Shown in pieces: positions 1 through 8,344 of a DNA stretch of 16,322 nt. Source of the stretch: an uncultured Clostridia bacterium (lineage in GTDB: Bacteria; Bacillota; Clostridia; Oscillospirales; Ruminococcaceae); assembly GCA_946613705.1 (NCBI GenBank), contig CAMOFU010000022.1, positions 1 through 16,322 on the forward strand. Direction: 5' to 3'. The notes beneath the pieces are model-generated. The model was not told the origin of the DNA. It saw nothing but the letters and a program-made list of their open reading frames with translations, and did not search any database. A program made the translations under genes and the position numbers. Each line of letters begins with the position of its first letter. The first letter of the stretch is position 1.

Positions 1-494
1 GGGATAGCAGCTGTCAGCAGCCCAGAACCTGCCTTGACAAGCAGACCGTCCGAGTGGCCGTGATAGCAGCCTTCAAATTTGACTATCTTATCTCTGCCGG
101 TGAAGCCTCTTGCGGCACGGACGGCACTCATGGCTGCCTCCGTGCCCGAGCTTACCAGCCGCAGCAGCTCCATATTCGGGAAATGCTTTTTTATCCGCTT
201 TGCGAGCGTTATCTCTCCTTCGTGGCAGGCACCGAAGGTGAGTCCCTTTTCACAGGAAGAAGCGACAGCCAAGAGAATGTCCGGGTCGGCATGACCAAAT
301 ATATCGGGTCCCCATGAGCATACATAGTCGATATACCCGTTCCCGTCAGCATCAAATATCCTGCTGCCCTTTGCATGGTCTATAAACAGCGGTGTCCTGC
401 CTATGCTCCTGAATGCCCTCACCGGGCTGTTGACCCCTCCGGGCATGAAGCTCATGGCATCACTGTAAAGCTGCTGTGACCTGTCTGTTTTCAA
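1..494 (-). CDS. hemL: Glutamate-1-semialdehyde 2,1-aminomutase, N-terminal part (cut by window edge)
   Basis: This PLP enzyme makes 5-aminolevulinate from glutamate-1-semialdehyde, the second step of the C5 tetrapyrrole route. About 164 codons are visible; the rest, including the PLP lysine, lies beyond base 1. Family motifs are clear in my translation: [11 protein letters not shown] near residue 18, [34 protein letters not shown], then [19 protein letters not shown]. The start is TTG at 494-492, giving [16 protein letters not shown]. It is chosen because an AGGAGG lies 7 nt upstream and because the TTG overlaps the hemB stop (TTGA, 491-494), which suggests translational coupling. No ATG near the family N-terminus fits as well. 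It is the last visible gene of the tauCAB-hem operon and acts directly on the unstable product of HemA encoded upstream. Confidence 0.95.
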   Translation of the reverse strand, partial: MKTDRSQQLYSDAMSFMPGGVNSPVRAFRSIGRTPLFIDHAKGSRIFDADGNGYIDYVCSWGPDIFGHADPDILLAVASSCEKGLTFGACHEGEITLAKRIKKHFPNMELLRLVSSGTEAAMSAVRAARGFTGRDKIVKFEGCYHGHSDGLLVKAGSGLLTAAI

Positions 495-1471
495 AGTTGT
501 TCCTCCTCTAACCATTTTGCTGCATCAAGCGCATGGTAGGTTATGATGATGTCAGCTCCTGCACGGGTGATTGCCGTCAGATTTTCCAGCACGATGCGAC
601 GCTCGTCTATCCAGCCGTTTCGGGCAGCTGCCTTGACCATGGAATACTCTCCGCTGACGTTATAGGCGGCAAGCGGCAGTTCAAAGCTCTCCCGCGCTCT
701 GCTTATCACATCAAGATAAGCAAGGGCGGGCTTGACCATAACGATGTCCGCACCCTCGGAAATGTCGTCCTCTATCTCCCGCAGAGCCTCGCGCCCGTTG
801 GCAGGATCCATCTGATAGCTGCGCCTGTCTCCGAAGCAGGGTGCGGAATCCGCAGCATCACGGAAGGGGGAATAGTAGCCCGATGCGAACTTTGCACTGT
901 AGCTCATTATGGGTATATCTGCAAAGCCCGCTTCGTCAAGTGCGGAGCGTATAGCTGCAACGCGCCCGTCCATCATATCGGAGGGAGCGATGATATCAGC
1001 GCCTGCTTTTGCAAAGCTGACAGCCGTTTTCGCAAGCAGCGGGAGCGTCTCGTCGTTGCATATCTCACCGTCGTGTACCACACCGCAATGGCCGTGGTCG
1101 GTGTATTCGCAAAGGCACACGTCGGCGATGACAGTCAGCTCGGGAGCGGTTTTCTTGATAAGCCTTATAGCCTGCTGAGTTATCCCGCTGTCATCGTATG
1201 CAGAGGAACCCAGTGCGTCCTTGTGTGCGGGTATGCCGAAAAGCAGCACACCTCCGATGCCCGCGTCTGCCGCTTCCTTTATTATCAAGGGCAGAAGCTC
1301 TAAAGGATAGCGGTAAATACCCGGCATAGACTCAACGGGCTTTCGCTCCTTCGTTCCCTCCTCAACGAACAGGGGATATATCAGCGAGTTCTTGTTAATA
1401 TGTGTCTCTCTCACCAAAGCCCGCAGCTGCGGAGTTCGGCGAAGTCGTCTGAATCTTTTCATTTGTCTCAT
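491..1471 (-). CDS. hemB: Porphobilinogen synthase (delta-aminolevulinic acid dehydratase)
   Basis: The enzyme condenses two 5-aminolevulinate molecules to porphobilinogen in the cytosol. The 326-residue protein has the normal family length. The two active-site lysines are visible: SYSAKF (about K194) and [10 protein letters not shown] (about K247, the Schiff-base lysine). The metal-site segment [14 protein letters not shown] (about 117-130) carries three cysteines, the zinc-dependent type rather than the magnesium-only aspartate type. The start at 1471 overlaps the stop of the cobA/hemD fusion by 4 bp, and a GAGGA element precedes it. Downstream, hemL overlaps its stop. The product passes to HemC, encoded two genes upstream in the operon. 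Confidence 0.97.
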   Translation of the reverse strand: MRQMKRFRRLRRTPQLRALVRETHINKNSLIYPLFVEEGTKERKPVESMPGIYRYPLELLPLIIKEAADAGIGGVLLFGIPAHKDALGSSAYDDSGITQQAIRLIKKTAPELTVIADVCLCEYTDHGHCGVVHDGEICNDETLPLLAKTAVSFAKAGADIIAPSDMMDGRVAAIRSALDEAGFADIPIMSYSAKFASGYYSPFRDAADSAPCFGDRRSYQMDPANGREALREIEDDISEGADIVMVKPALAYLDVISRARESFELPLAAYNVSGEYSMVKAAARNGWIDERRIVLENLTAITRAGADIIITYHALDAAKWLEEEQL

Positions 1472-2904
1472 TTATCCTCTTCCTTTAGAATAATATCAAC
1501 TATTCCCTCCGCAGTACTTTCCTCTGCGACTATGAGTCTGCCGCCGGTCCTGTCACGCAGCGCGGCGGCAGTCACTTCACCGATGCAGACCGCTGTTGTG
1601 CTGTCTGACAGCCTTCCGCCCGACACAAAGAAGCTCTCCGCACTAAATGCGCTTGCAAAGACGATGTAATCGGAGACAACGTTCTTCACGACAGTCTCGG
1701 CTTCGGTATCGTAAAGCGCGAAGTCATCAAAGGCGACACCGTTTGCGGAGAGAATATCCGTGAGCTGCCCGCTTCCCTTTTCGGCACGGAGTATCAGCAC
1801 CCTTTCACTTCCGCTGACCTGACGGACAAGCTCTTCCGCAAGCGCTGCGGACGTAAAGCTCTCGGGGACAAGCTCTGCATACAGCCCTGCTGCTTCCAGA
1901 GCCCGTGCAGTAGCCCTGCCCACTGCCGCAGGCTTCAGGTGCGAGAGCCTGCGAAGGTCGATATGCTCATTCGAGAGCCTTTCAAGCAGTATCCTCACCC
2001 CGACAGGACTTGTCAGCACCAGTCGGGAGTATTTTTCAAGATCAGGCAGCGCGGTCTCCTTTTCCCGCACATCAAGCCTTGCTGCCGTGACAGTCTGTGC
2101 GCCAAGCCTGCGGAGCATCTCCCCCAGCCTTTGCGAAAAGTCTGCCGTCCCTGTCAGGGCAACGGTAACTCCCGAAAGCGGCTGCACCTTCGGAGAATAC
2201 AGCTCCAGCGCCGCAGTATCACCCACCGCTATCACGGCAGGGGCTTCAAGTCCCTCAGCTCTCTGCGCGATGTCCGCGAGAGTTCCCCGAACGGTCTGCT
2301 GTCGGGATGTGCCGCCCCTTGATATCACAGCCGCGGGAGTGTCCTTGTGCCTGCCCGATGATATCATCTGATCTGCAAGCTCTGCGATACTGCCAAGTCC
2401 CATCAGAAAAATGAGCGTTCCGTCAAGCGCGGCATAGGGAGTCAGGTCGGGCATACCGTCTGAGGTGTGCGCTGTGATGACATGAAAGCTTCGGGCAAGT
2501 CCTCTGTGAGTGACGGGTATTCCCGCAAGCTCGGGAGCGGCGATGCAGGAGCTTATCCCGGGAACGAACTCAAAGGGGATCCCTGCCTCTGCGAGCGCTT
2601 CCGCCTCCTCGCCGCCGCGCCCGAAAACAAAAGGATCGCCGCCCTTTAAGCGAACCACATTTTTACCGGCCGACGCAAGCCTTATCAGCAGTGAGTTTAT
2701 TTTCTCCTGTGAGGCGCTGTGTTTCCCTGCACGCTTGCCTGCACATATCAGCTCGGCACCCTCGGGAGCAAAGCCGAGCAGCCGTTCGTCGATAAGCGCA
2801 TCATAGACTACCGCATCGCTCCGCTCTATCACAGCCTTTCCGCGCAGAGTGATGAGGTCATAGTCACCGCAGCCCCCTCCGACGAGATATACCTTTCCGC
2901 TCAC
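1468..2904 (-). CDS. cobA-hemD: Uroporphyrinogen-III C-methyltransferase / uroporphyrinogen-III synthase fusion
   Basis: The 478-residue protein has two domains. Residues 1 to about 235 are an SAM-dependent uroporphyrinogen-III methyltransferase (SUMT), with the glycine-rich start [18 protein letters not shown], then [18 protein letters not shown] (84-100) and [21 protein letters not shown] (about 115-135). Residues from about 240 to the end are a uroporphyrinogen-III synthase, weakly conserved as is usual for HemD. The fusion cyclises hydroxymethylbilane and then methylates it to precorrin-2, drawing flux toward siroheme or corrinoids. Such CobA/HemD fusions are common in Clostridia. One oddity is that the usual GAGPGD loop reads GGGCGD. 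The gene overlaps hemC upstream and hemB downstream by 4 bp each, consistent with one translationally coupled operon. Confidence 0.95.
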   Translation of the reverse strand: MSGKVYLVGGGCGDYDLITLRGKAVIERSDAVVYDALIDERLLGFAPEGAELICAGKRAGKHSASQEKINSLLIRLASAGKNVVRLKGGDPFVFGRGGEEAEALAEAGIPFEFVPGISSCIAAPELAGIPVTHRGLARSFHVITAHTSDGMPDLTPYAALDGTLIFLMGLGSIAELADQMISSGRHKDTPAAVISRGGTSRQQTVRGTLADIAQRAEGLEAPAVIAVGDTAALELYSPKVQPLSGVTVALTGTADFSQRLGEMLRRLGAQTVTAARLDVREKETALPDLEKYSRLVLTSPVGVRILLERLSNEHIDLRRLSHLKPAAVGRATARALEAAGLYAELVPESFTSAALAEELVRQVSGSERVLILRAEKGSGQLTDILSANGVAFDDFALYDTEAETVVKNVVSDYIVFASAFSAESFFVSGGRLSDSTTAVCIGEVTAAALRDRTGGRLIVAEESTAEGIVDIILKEEDK

Positions 2905-3755
2905 AGCCTGCTCACCAGCCTTTCGGCAAGCTCAAAGCGCTGTGATACATCGGCACAGGAGTTTACTGTCTCTCTGCCGTCGGCAGTGATATAGAGCGAA
3001 AGCTTCCCGACGCAGGTGTGTGCATATGCACCGATCGGCGAAGAGCAGCCCGCTCCTGCAAGCTCCAGCACCTTTCTTTCGGTCTCAAAGCACTCAAAGC
3101 TGCCCTTGTCATTTATGATATCAAGCTCCCGCCCGAGCTCACCGACACGGCTCTCCACTGCGATTATCGCCTGACACGGTGCAGGCAGGAATTCGATAAG
3201 ATCAAAGGGCTTGAAGGAAAACCTCTCGCTGCCGTAAAGTCCGAGCCTTTTGAGCCCTGCCGCTGCCAGCACTATCGCATCGTACTCGCCCGCCGCCAGC
3301 TTTTCGAGCCGCGTTTCCACATTGCCTCTGATATCCTTCAAGACTGAGTTCGGATACAGCTTTGAAACGCTTGCCTGCCTTCTCGGGCTGCTGGTGCCTA
3401 TGACCGCACGCTCGGACAGGACCCTCCCCGCAGGAGTTACCAGCACATCTCTCGGGTCGGCACGGGTGAGCACGCAGCCTACTGTCAGCCCCTCGCCCAG
3501 CCTGATCGGCATATCCTTTGCGCTGTGAACAGCTATATCTATATCGCCCCTTGCAAGCGCTCTTTCGAGCTCTCCCGCAAAGACCCCTGCCCCTCCCAGC
3601 TCGGAGATAGGACGATCCTGTATCCTGTCTCCCTTTGTAGTGACAGTGACTATCTCTGTCTCTATTCCCGGGATAAGCGTCTTTAAGCGGTTATTGACCA
3701 TTTCAGTCTGTATCATCGCAAGCCTGCTGCCGCGTGTTCCTATCCTGATCTTCAT
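2901..3755 (-). CDS. hemC: Porphobilinogen deaminase (hydroxymethylbilane synthase)
   Basis: The enzyme polymerises four porphobilinogens into hydroxymethylbilane, using a covalent dipyrromethane cofactor. The 284 residues begin with the canonical IRIGTRGSRLAM. HSAKDMP (78-83) holds the catalytic aspartate, GTSSPRRQA (120-128) the substrate-binding arginines, and LAGAGCSSPIGAYA the cofactor cysteine (about C237). The protein is somewhat shorter than the common 300-310 residues, at the C-terminal end. The start is fixed by the conserved N-terminus. It lies 53 bp inside the 3' end of the preceding sirC gene, with an AAGGA element inside sirC. The stop overlaps the next gene by 4 bp. Its product feeds the HemD domain encoded next. 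Confidence 0.97.
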   Translation of the reverse strand: MKIRIGTRGSRLAMIQTEMVNNRLKTLIPGIETEIVTVTTKGDRIQDRPISELGGAGVFAGELERALARGDIDIAVHSAKDMPIRLGEGLTVGCVLTRADPRDVLVTPAGRVLSERAVIGTSSPRRQASVSKLYPNSVLKDIRGNVETRLEKLAAGEYDAIVLAAAGLKRLGLYGSERFSFKPFDLIEFLPAPCQAIIAVESRVGELGRELDIINDKGSFECFETERKVLELAGAGCSSPIGAYAHTCVGKLSLYITADGRETVNSCADVSQRFELAERLVSRL

Positions 3756-4368
3756 CTCGCTTTATCCTTTCAAAAAGCTCCCTTACAGCTTCGTCCGACG
3801 GAAGGCACTCCCCCTCAAAGCAAAGGCGGAGAAGCTCGTCTGCCGCTGCGGCGCGAAGCTTTTCTGTATCAAAATACTCCTTCAGCATCGGTCTTGCCCT
3901 TGCAGAAAGCTCTGCCGCCGCGATCGTCCTGTCATCAAGCATTTCTTCCGTTTTCCTGCGCAGATACTTTGCAAACGCAGGGGCAGTGCCGGATGTGCTT
4001 ATCCCGATGCATATATCTCCCTTTTTGACGAGCGACGGAAAAACGAATCCGCAGTGTTCGATATCGTCAACGGAATTAACAAGTACCCCTCGCCGCGTAC
4101 AAAGCTCAAATATCCTTTTGTCCAGCGCACGGTCATCTGCTGCGGCTATTGCCATAAAGGCTCCGTCAAGATCACTTTCCTCAAATTCCCGCCTGACTGC
4201 ATTTGAGACAAGCGGTATGATATCATCCGATATCCTCGGAGCCACGACCGTTATGTCGGGACCGAACGGGACGAGCTTCTGTATCTTGCGCAGGGCAACT
4301 CTGCCGCCCCCGATAACGACACAGCGCCTGCCGCTTATGTCTGTAAAAAACGGAAAGTAGCCCATCAC
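3703..4368 (-). CDS. sirC: Precorrin-2 dehydrogenase, CysG N-terminal/Met8p/SirC type
   Basis: The NAD-dependent enzyme oxidises precorrin-2 to sirohydrochlorin, the siroheme branch. It has 221 residues. The N-terminal YFPFFTDISGRRCVVIGGGR (4-23) continues into the Rossmann motif GGGRVA. Residues VNSVDDIEHCGFVFPSLV (98-114) include the aspartate pair region important in CysG and Met8p, and ISTSGTAPAFAKYLRRK (123-139) is the family signature. Some family members also insert iron (bifunctional Met8p); sequence alone does not settle this, and no separate SirB/CbiK chelatase is visible here. The charged C-terminal tail (about 204-221) overlaps hemC by 53 bp. The start at 4368 overlaps the hemA stop by 4 bp behind a GGGAGG; a second ATG follows directly. 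This gene is the best evidence that the operon is aimed at siroheme. Confidence 0.93.
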   Translation of the reverse strand: MMGYFPFFTDISGRRCVVIGGGRVALRKIQKLVPFGPDITVVAPRISDDIIPLVSNAVRREFEESDLDGAFMAIAAADDRALDKRIFELCTRRGVLVNSVDDIEHCGFVFPSLVKKGDICIGISTSGTAPAFAKYLRRKTEEMLDDRTIAAAELSARARPMLKEYFDTEKLRAAAADELLRLCFEGECLPSDEAVRELFERIKRDEDQDRNTRQQACDDTD

Positions 4369-5480
4369 TGACCTCCCAAAGCCTTTATGATCTTTTCCAG
4401 CGCATCACTCGGCATTGCCTTTTTCAGCCTGTAAAGAGCCTTCTGCGGCGATGCGCTCATCAGTGCCAATGCTGCGGCTATCTCGTCGCCGCTGCTGCGC
4501 CAGAGCAGCTCCTTTTTCAGTGTATCGAGTTCCTCTGCGACGATGACCTCAGCCGCCTCTGCGCTGAAACGCCTTGAAAGCTCGTTCTGCTTTGCAAGCA
4601 GTCCGATATCGTCGATAGTCACCAGTTCAAAGCCTTTTCCCGAGATCCCCCTGTCGATATCGGCGGGAACGGCAAGATCTATGAACAGCTTTTCTCCCGA
4701 TATCCCGTGCTGTTCAAGCCCGTGGAGCGTGACGGTATAGTGGGGCGAGGAGGTGGCGCTGATTATGCAGTCGGCATCGGCAATTGCCTGATAACGCTGC
4801 TCGTAATCCACCCTACGGACACCCTCCCGCACGGCGATCTGTCCGCCGCATCTTCTTACAGTCGCAGCAGCGGAAACGTTTCTGTGCCCGAGAAGATCTT
4901 TCAGTACAGCTGAGCCGATCATTCCGCTTGCCCCTATCACAAGCACCCTGACCCGATCCTTATACCCTGCTGCCTTATTTGCCGCAAGAGTTGCCGTGGA
5001 TATGGGTATACGGGATATTTCCGTGTCACACCTTATCCTTTTTCCGCAGGACAGGGCTGCCTGAAAAATGCGGTTGAGCTCATAGCCCGTACTGCCCGAC
5101 CGCTGCGCCGCGGCATAGCTTTCCCTGACCTGACGGAGTATCTCGTCCTCGCCAAGCACCGCCGAGCGCAGCCCTCCCGCAACACGGAAAAGATGAGTGA
5201 GCGCCTTGTCCGATATATAAGTGTCTGTACGCGGCAAAAGCTCCGAACGTTCAACGCCCGAAGCTGATGACAGCAGCTTTGCGGCTGCATCGGCATCTCC
5301 GCAGAAATAAAGCTCTGTCCGCAGACAGGTACACAGCAGCACTGCCTGAGAAATACCGTCGGGCAGGTCTGAGAGCAGCTCCTCAGTTCGCTCCTTTGAA
5401 AATGCAAGCCTGCCCCTGAAGGCTTCGTCCGCCCTCCCGAAGCTTATGCTTATGCACCCGAAATGTGATGTGCCGTTCAT
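4365..5480 (-). CDS. hemA: Glutamyl-tRNA reductase
   Basis: This NADPH-dependent enzyme is the first committed step of C5 tetrapyrrole synthesis, reducing glutamyl-tRNA to glutamate-1-semialdehyde. It has 371 residues. The catalytic cysteine sits in CTCLRTELY (about C52); most family members have S-T-C-N-R-T-E, so asparagine is replaced by leucine here. Other motifs are THLFRVAGGLRSAVLGEDEI (95-114), FQAALSCGKRIRCDTE (139-154), the nucleotide-binding VLVIGASGMIGSAVL (179-193) and FIDLAVPADID. It is clearly shorter than the usual 410-430 residues, mainly in the C-terminal dimerisation region. The ATG at 5480 overlaps the tauB stop (ATGA, 5477-5480), with GGAG 8 nt upstream. This overlap is the physical join between the taurine importer and the siroheme genes. 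Confidence 0.95.
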   Translation of the reverse strand: MNGTSHFGCISISFGRADEAFRGRLAFSKERTEELLSDLPDGISQAVLLCTCLRTELYFCGDADAAAKLLSSASGVERSELLPRTDTYISDKALTHLFRVAGGLRSAVLGEDEILRQVRESYAAAQRSGSTGYELNRIFQAALSCGKRIRCDTEISRIPISTATLAANKAAGYKDRVRVLVIGASGMIGSAVLKDLLGHRNVSAAATVRRCGGQIAVREGVRRVDYEQRYQAIADADCIISATSSPHYTVTLHGLEQHGISGEKLFIDLAVPADIDRGISGKGFELVTIDDIGLLAKQNELSRRFSAEAAEVIVAEELDTLKKELLWRSSGDEIAAALALMSASPQKALYRLKKAMPSDALEKIIKALGGQ

Positions 5481-6343
5481 TTGTCCTGCTCCGTTCTCTG
5501 ACTGTTGATAAGCTTTAACAGCCGCTCACGGTATTTATAGAACTCGGGCGTGAACTTGATGTCGTCGGCACCGTCCTCGATGATCTGCCTTGAGAAATTA
5601 ACGCGGATATCGTCGATCACCCTTCCCGGATGCCTGCTAAGAACGATGATCCTTGACGCTAACAGCAGAGCCTCCTCAACATCATGAGTGATAAAGAATA
5701 TGGTCTTGCCCGAGTCCCACCAGATCTTGCGGGTGAGCTCCTGCACGCTCTCTCTTGTCAGTGCATCGAGTGCGCCGAACGGTTCGTCCATAAGAAGTAT
5801 CTCGGGGTCGTTTATGAGCGCTCTTGCGATCGAGACACGCTGCTTCATTCCGCCCGACAGCTCGTATATCTTCTTGTCGGCAAATTCAGTGAGCCCTACC
5901 TTTGCGATATACTCATCAACCAGCGGTCCATATTCGCTTTTCGGGAGGCCGCGCATTTTCGGTCCGAATGCAACGTTTGAGCGCACCGAATACCATTCAT
6001 AGAGCGGCGGGTTCTGGAACACGACCCCGCGGTGCCAATCGGTGCCGTCTATCTCTTTGCCGTCAAGCCTGACTGCCCCGGAGGTCGGTCTGATAAAGCC
6101 CGCTATTATTTTCAGCAGCGTACTCTTGCCGCAGCCCGAAGGCCCCAGAACACACACGAACTCTCCTGGGAAGATATTGAAATGGATACCCTCCAGCGCC
6201 TTGATCGAGCCTTTCTTCCCTGCATAGTCCAGATCAACGCTGTCTATCTCGATAAGCTCGGCCTTTTCCTCATAGCCGACACTGTCCACCTTGATAAGCT
6301 CGCCCTCGGGCTCGTACAGCTTTTCCTTCCAATCGTCGCTCAT
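5477..6343 (-). CDS. tauB: Taurine-type ABC transporter, ATP-binding protein
   Basis: This is the cytoplasmic ATPase of a sulfonate/taurine importer. It has 288 residues, with Walker A GPSGCGKST (67-75), Q-loop VVFQN (107-111), signature ELSGGMKQRV (161-170), Walker B ILLMDEPFGALD (182-193) and H-loop ITHD (218-221). RGVVFQNPPLYEWYSVRSNV and the C-terminal VNFSRQI resemble E. coli TauB and SsuB more than other ABC ATPases. It is about 30 residues longer than TauB at the N-terminus, where ELIKVDSV (15-22) is followed by ELIEIDSV (29-36), an imperfect duplication at both DNA and protein level. The start at 6343 has AAGGAG 7 nt upstream. It follows tauA by 11 bp and overlaps hemA by 4 bp. Whether the substrate is taurine or a near relative such as isethionate is inferred from context. 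Confidence 0.9.
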   Translation of the reverse strand: MSDDWKEKLYEPEGELIKVDSVGYEEKAELIEIDSVDLDYAGKKGSIKALEGIHFNIFPGEFVCVLGPSGCGKSTLLKIIAGFIRPTSGAVRLDGKEIDGTDWHRGVVFQNPPLYEWYSVRSNVAFGPKMRGLPKSEYGPLVDEYIAKVGLTEFADKKIYELSGGMKQRVSIARALINDPEILLMDEPFGALDALTRESVQELTRKIWWDSGKTIFFITHDVEEALLLASRIIVLSRHPGRVIDDIRVNFSRQIIEDGADDIKFTPEFYKYRERLLKLINSQRTEQDK

Positions 6344-6354
6344 TGATATACTCC

Positions 6355-7401
6355 TTATTTCCCCGCAGCCTTCTTTACGAACTCCGAGGTAACTCTCTTT
6401 TCAAACTCCGAAAGCTCGGGAGCCGAGGTTATCGACTTCTGCTCCACAAGGAAGTCGGCGGTGCTTTTGAGGGTCGCAGCGAACTTCTTGTCAAGCTGCT
6501 CTATCTCCTTGTCGGCATCAAGATATGTGAACTGAGTTATCTGATCGGCAGCATCGTCCTTGCTTATTTCAAGTACCGAGGCTATCTCCTCGGAGGCCTT
6601 TGCGCTGTCTGTGTTGATGATCTCATTGGCTTTTAGCTGCAGCTCGGTGAACTTTGCCACAACGTCGGGATTAGCCTCTGCATACTCGCGCCTTACAACA
6701 TTTGTGTCTGCTGTGACGATGCCCTTGTCAGCAAGCTTTGCGGAATCTGTTATCGACTTGCCGTCCTTCAGCAGCTCACCCAATACAGGGTACCAAACAT
6801 AAGCTGCATCTATATCTCCTGTCTGCCATGCTGCATTTATCTTGTCGGTCTCCATATCAAGAATGGTGACTTCATTTTCATCGATGCCTTCAAGCTTCAA
6901 TGCGTTGAGCAGACTGTAATGTGCTGTCGATGCAAAAGGCGTTGCAACCTTCTTGCCCTTCAGATCGGCAAGAGTCTCGATGCCCGAGCCGTTCTTAGCT
7001 GCAAGAGTTTCTGCGCTGCCTATGATATCCGCGATCCAGAACACCTCAACATCAAGTCCGCTGGCGATCGCCAGTGCAGCAGGCGACGAGCCTTCCTGAC
7101 CGATGTCGATGCTGCCCGATGCGAAGGCTGCATTTATGTCCTTGCCCGAGTCAAACTTCTTGATCTCGACCTCGACCCCGAGCTCGCTCTCGTACCACTT
7201 TTCATATTGTGCGATAAGGTCGCCGTTCACAAGGTCGAGCGTCCCGATAACTACCTTTCCCGAGCCCGAGCTCTCCGAACCGGATGCTGTGCCTTCCGCT
7301 GTGCTTCCCGCTGCCGAGCTGTCGCTGCTGCCGCAGGCTGTGAGCATACCCGCCGAGAGTGCTGCTGCTGTCAATGCTGCTAAGAATCTTACCTTTTTCA
7401 T
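6355..7401 (-). CDS. tauA: Taurine-type ABC transporter, substrate-binding lipoprotein
   Basis: This extracellular, membrane-anchored receptor belongs to a sulfonate importer. The N-terminus is a lipoprotein signal, KKVRF followed by a hydrophobic stretch and the lipobox MLTAC, then a Ser/Gly/Ala-rich linker. The mature part matches TauA features I know: KFDSGKDINAAFASGSIDIG, EGSSPAALA, PFASTAHYSLLNALK, INAAWQTGDIDAAYVWYPVL, and a C-terminal TSEFV. The first ATG (7407) lies only a few bases after AGGAGG, while the second ATG at 7401 has ideal 8-nt spacing, so I use it (348 residues). It lies between tauC and tauB, a TauC-A-B order rather than the E. coli A-B-C-D. No tauD oxygenase is present, as expected for an anaerobe. 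Confidence 0.92.
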   Translation of the reverse strand: MKKVRFLAALTAAALSAGMLTACGSSDSSAAGSTAEGTASGSESSGSGKVVIGTLDLVNGDLIAQYEKWYESELGVEVEIKKFDSGKDINAAFASGSIDIGQEGSSPAALAIASGLDVEVFWIADIIGSAETLAAKNGSGIETLADLKGKKVATPFASTAHYSLLNALKLEGIDENEVTILDMETDKINAAWQTGDIDAAYVWYPVLGELLKDGKSITDSAKLADKGIVTADTNVVRREYAEANPDVVAKFTELQLKANEIINTDSAKASEEIASVLEISKDDAADQITQFTYLDADKEIEQLDKKFAATLKSTADFLVEQKSITSAPELSEFEKRVTSEFVKKAAGK

Positions 7402-7434
7402 TTTCATTTCCTCCTTTAATATATCACCAAAGAG

Positions 7435-8211
7435 TCAACTGCGACCCTTCCAGTGTATTACCTTCCTTTCGATCAGCCTTATTATCTGATCGAGCAATAT
7501 GCCTGTGATGCCCATGATCAAAACTCCCATGAACACTATATCGCTCCTGAGATATTTGCTTGCATCAAGCACCATCCAGCCGATACCTGCTGTTGCGGCG
7601 ACCATCTCTGCTGCAACGAGCGTTGTGTATTCAACTCCGAGTGCGGTGCGCAGTCCCGTGAAAACATCGGTCAGCGCTGCGGGAAAAATAACGTAGAAAA
7701 AGATCTGCCGCTTGTTTGCGCCGAGCGTTTTCGCACCGTTGATGTAATCCTCCTTAATACGGATAACTCCCGCCACACACGAGATGTATATCGGAGCAAA
7801 TCCCGCAAGGTAGAGCAGAGCCAGCTTTGATCCCTCGTCTATCCCCATCCACAGCGTAAGGATAGTGTAGTATGCAAGCGGCGGCAGCGGACGGTAGAAT
7901 TCTATTATAGGTTCCAGTACTGCTCTTATCCTCGAATTGTAGCCGCTGAGAAGCCCGAGAGGAACCGCCGTCACAACACAGATGAGATATGCGATCATCA
8001 GCCTTTGCAGACTCGTTCCGAGATGCTTGAAAAGCGTGCTGCCCTTGTAGCCGTCCCTGATAACATCAACAAAAGCATTCCATACGCTCGAAGGCTTTGG
8101 GATAAACAGCTCGCTGACCGAGCCTGTGGAGGTCACGATAAACCATGCCGCAACGATAACTCCTACCGTGATAAGAGATATCAGCAGGTTTTTCCCCGAA
8201 GCTTTTTTCAT
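7435..8211 (-). CDS. tauC: Taurine-type ABC transporter, permease
   Basis: This is the inner-membrane permease of the importer. It has 258 residues with about six hydrophobic segments, starting near residue 10 (LLISLITVGVIVAAWFIV). EFYRPLPPLAYYTILTLWMG resembles the TauC/SsuC signature. The cytoplasmic EAA loop that contacts the ATPase is GAKTLGANKRQIFFYVIFPA followed by LTDVFTGLRTALGVEYTTL. A GTG at 8217 is also in frame, but the ATG at 8211 sits 7 nt after GGGAG and is the better start. It is the first gene of operon 2, with its own promoter at 8248-8276, giving a leader of about 30 nt. The substrate is inferred from TauA and the neighbouring taurine enzymes. Confidence 0.93.
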   Translation of the reverse strand: MKKASGKNLLISLITVGVIVAAWFIVTSTGSVSELFIPKPSSVWNAFVDVIRDGYKGSTLFKHLGTSLQRLMIAYLICVVTAVPLGLLSGYNSRIRAVLEPIIEFYRPLPPLAYYTILTLWMGIDEGSKLALLYLAGFAPIYISCVAGVIRIKEDYINGAKTLGANKRQIFFYVIFPAALTDVFTGLRTALGVEYTTLVAAEMVAATAGIGWMVLDASKYLRSDIVFMGVLIMGITGILLDQIIRLIERKVIHWKGRS

Positions 8212-8247
8212 ACTCACACTCCCTGACAGTTGTTCTGATTTGTATAA

Positions 8248-8276
8248 AGTATATCACTTAAAGCATAGTAAGTCAA
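8248..8276 (-). promoter_or_regulatory. SigA-type promoter of the tauCAB-hem operon
   Basis: On the minus strand TTGACT (8276-8271) is followed by exactly 17 bp and TATACT (8253-8248). The bases TGA directly before the -10 make an extended -10. The expected transcription start is near 8241, about 30 nt before the tauC ATG. No hairpin is seen in the leader. Confidence 0.85.
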
Positions 8277-8290
8277 TAGGTATACTGGGT

Positions 8291-8310
8291 AATATTTTCA
8301 GAATATTTTC
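8291..8310 (-). promoter_or_regulatory. A/T-rich repeated element upstream of the tauC promoter (candidate activator site or UP element)
   Basis: The minus strand holds two copies of GAAAATATT separated by CT, an 11-bp period or one helical turn. The AATATT arms also form an inverted repeat. The element ends 14 bp upstream of the -35. A similar GAAAA-led A/T block stands 12 bp upstream of the islA -35, so both may bind the same factor, for example the AraC-type regulator between them. The binding role is inference. Confidence 0.4.
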
Positions 8311-8344
8311 ATTACTCCGAGCAGCTGCGGGAGACATATAAAGC

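Noticed and set aside
533..1303. 256-residue plus-strand frame opposite hemB
   Set aside because: It has no family motifs or ribosome binding site and lies wholly antisense to a certain hemB gene; it is a by-product of codon bias. The same holds for other plus-strand frames opposite the genes.
491..5480. Heme biosynthesis operon
   Set aside because: No hemE, hemN/hemW, hemG/Y or ferrochelatase gene is seen; sirC and the SUMT domain point to siroheme (or corrinoid precursor). Heme genes elsewhere cannot be excluded.
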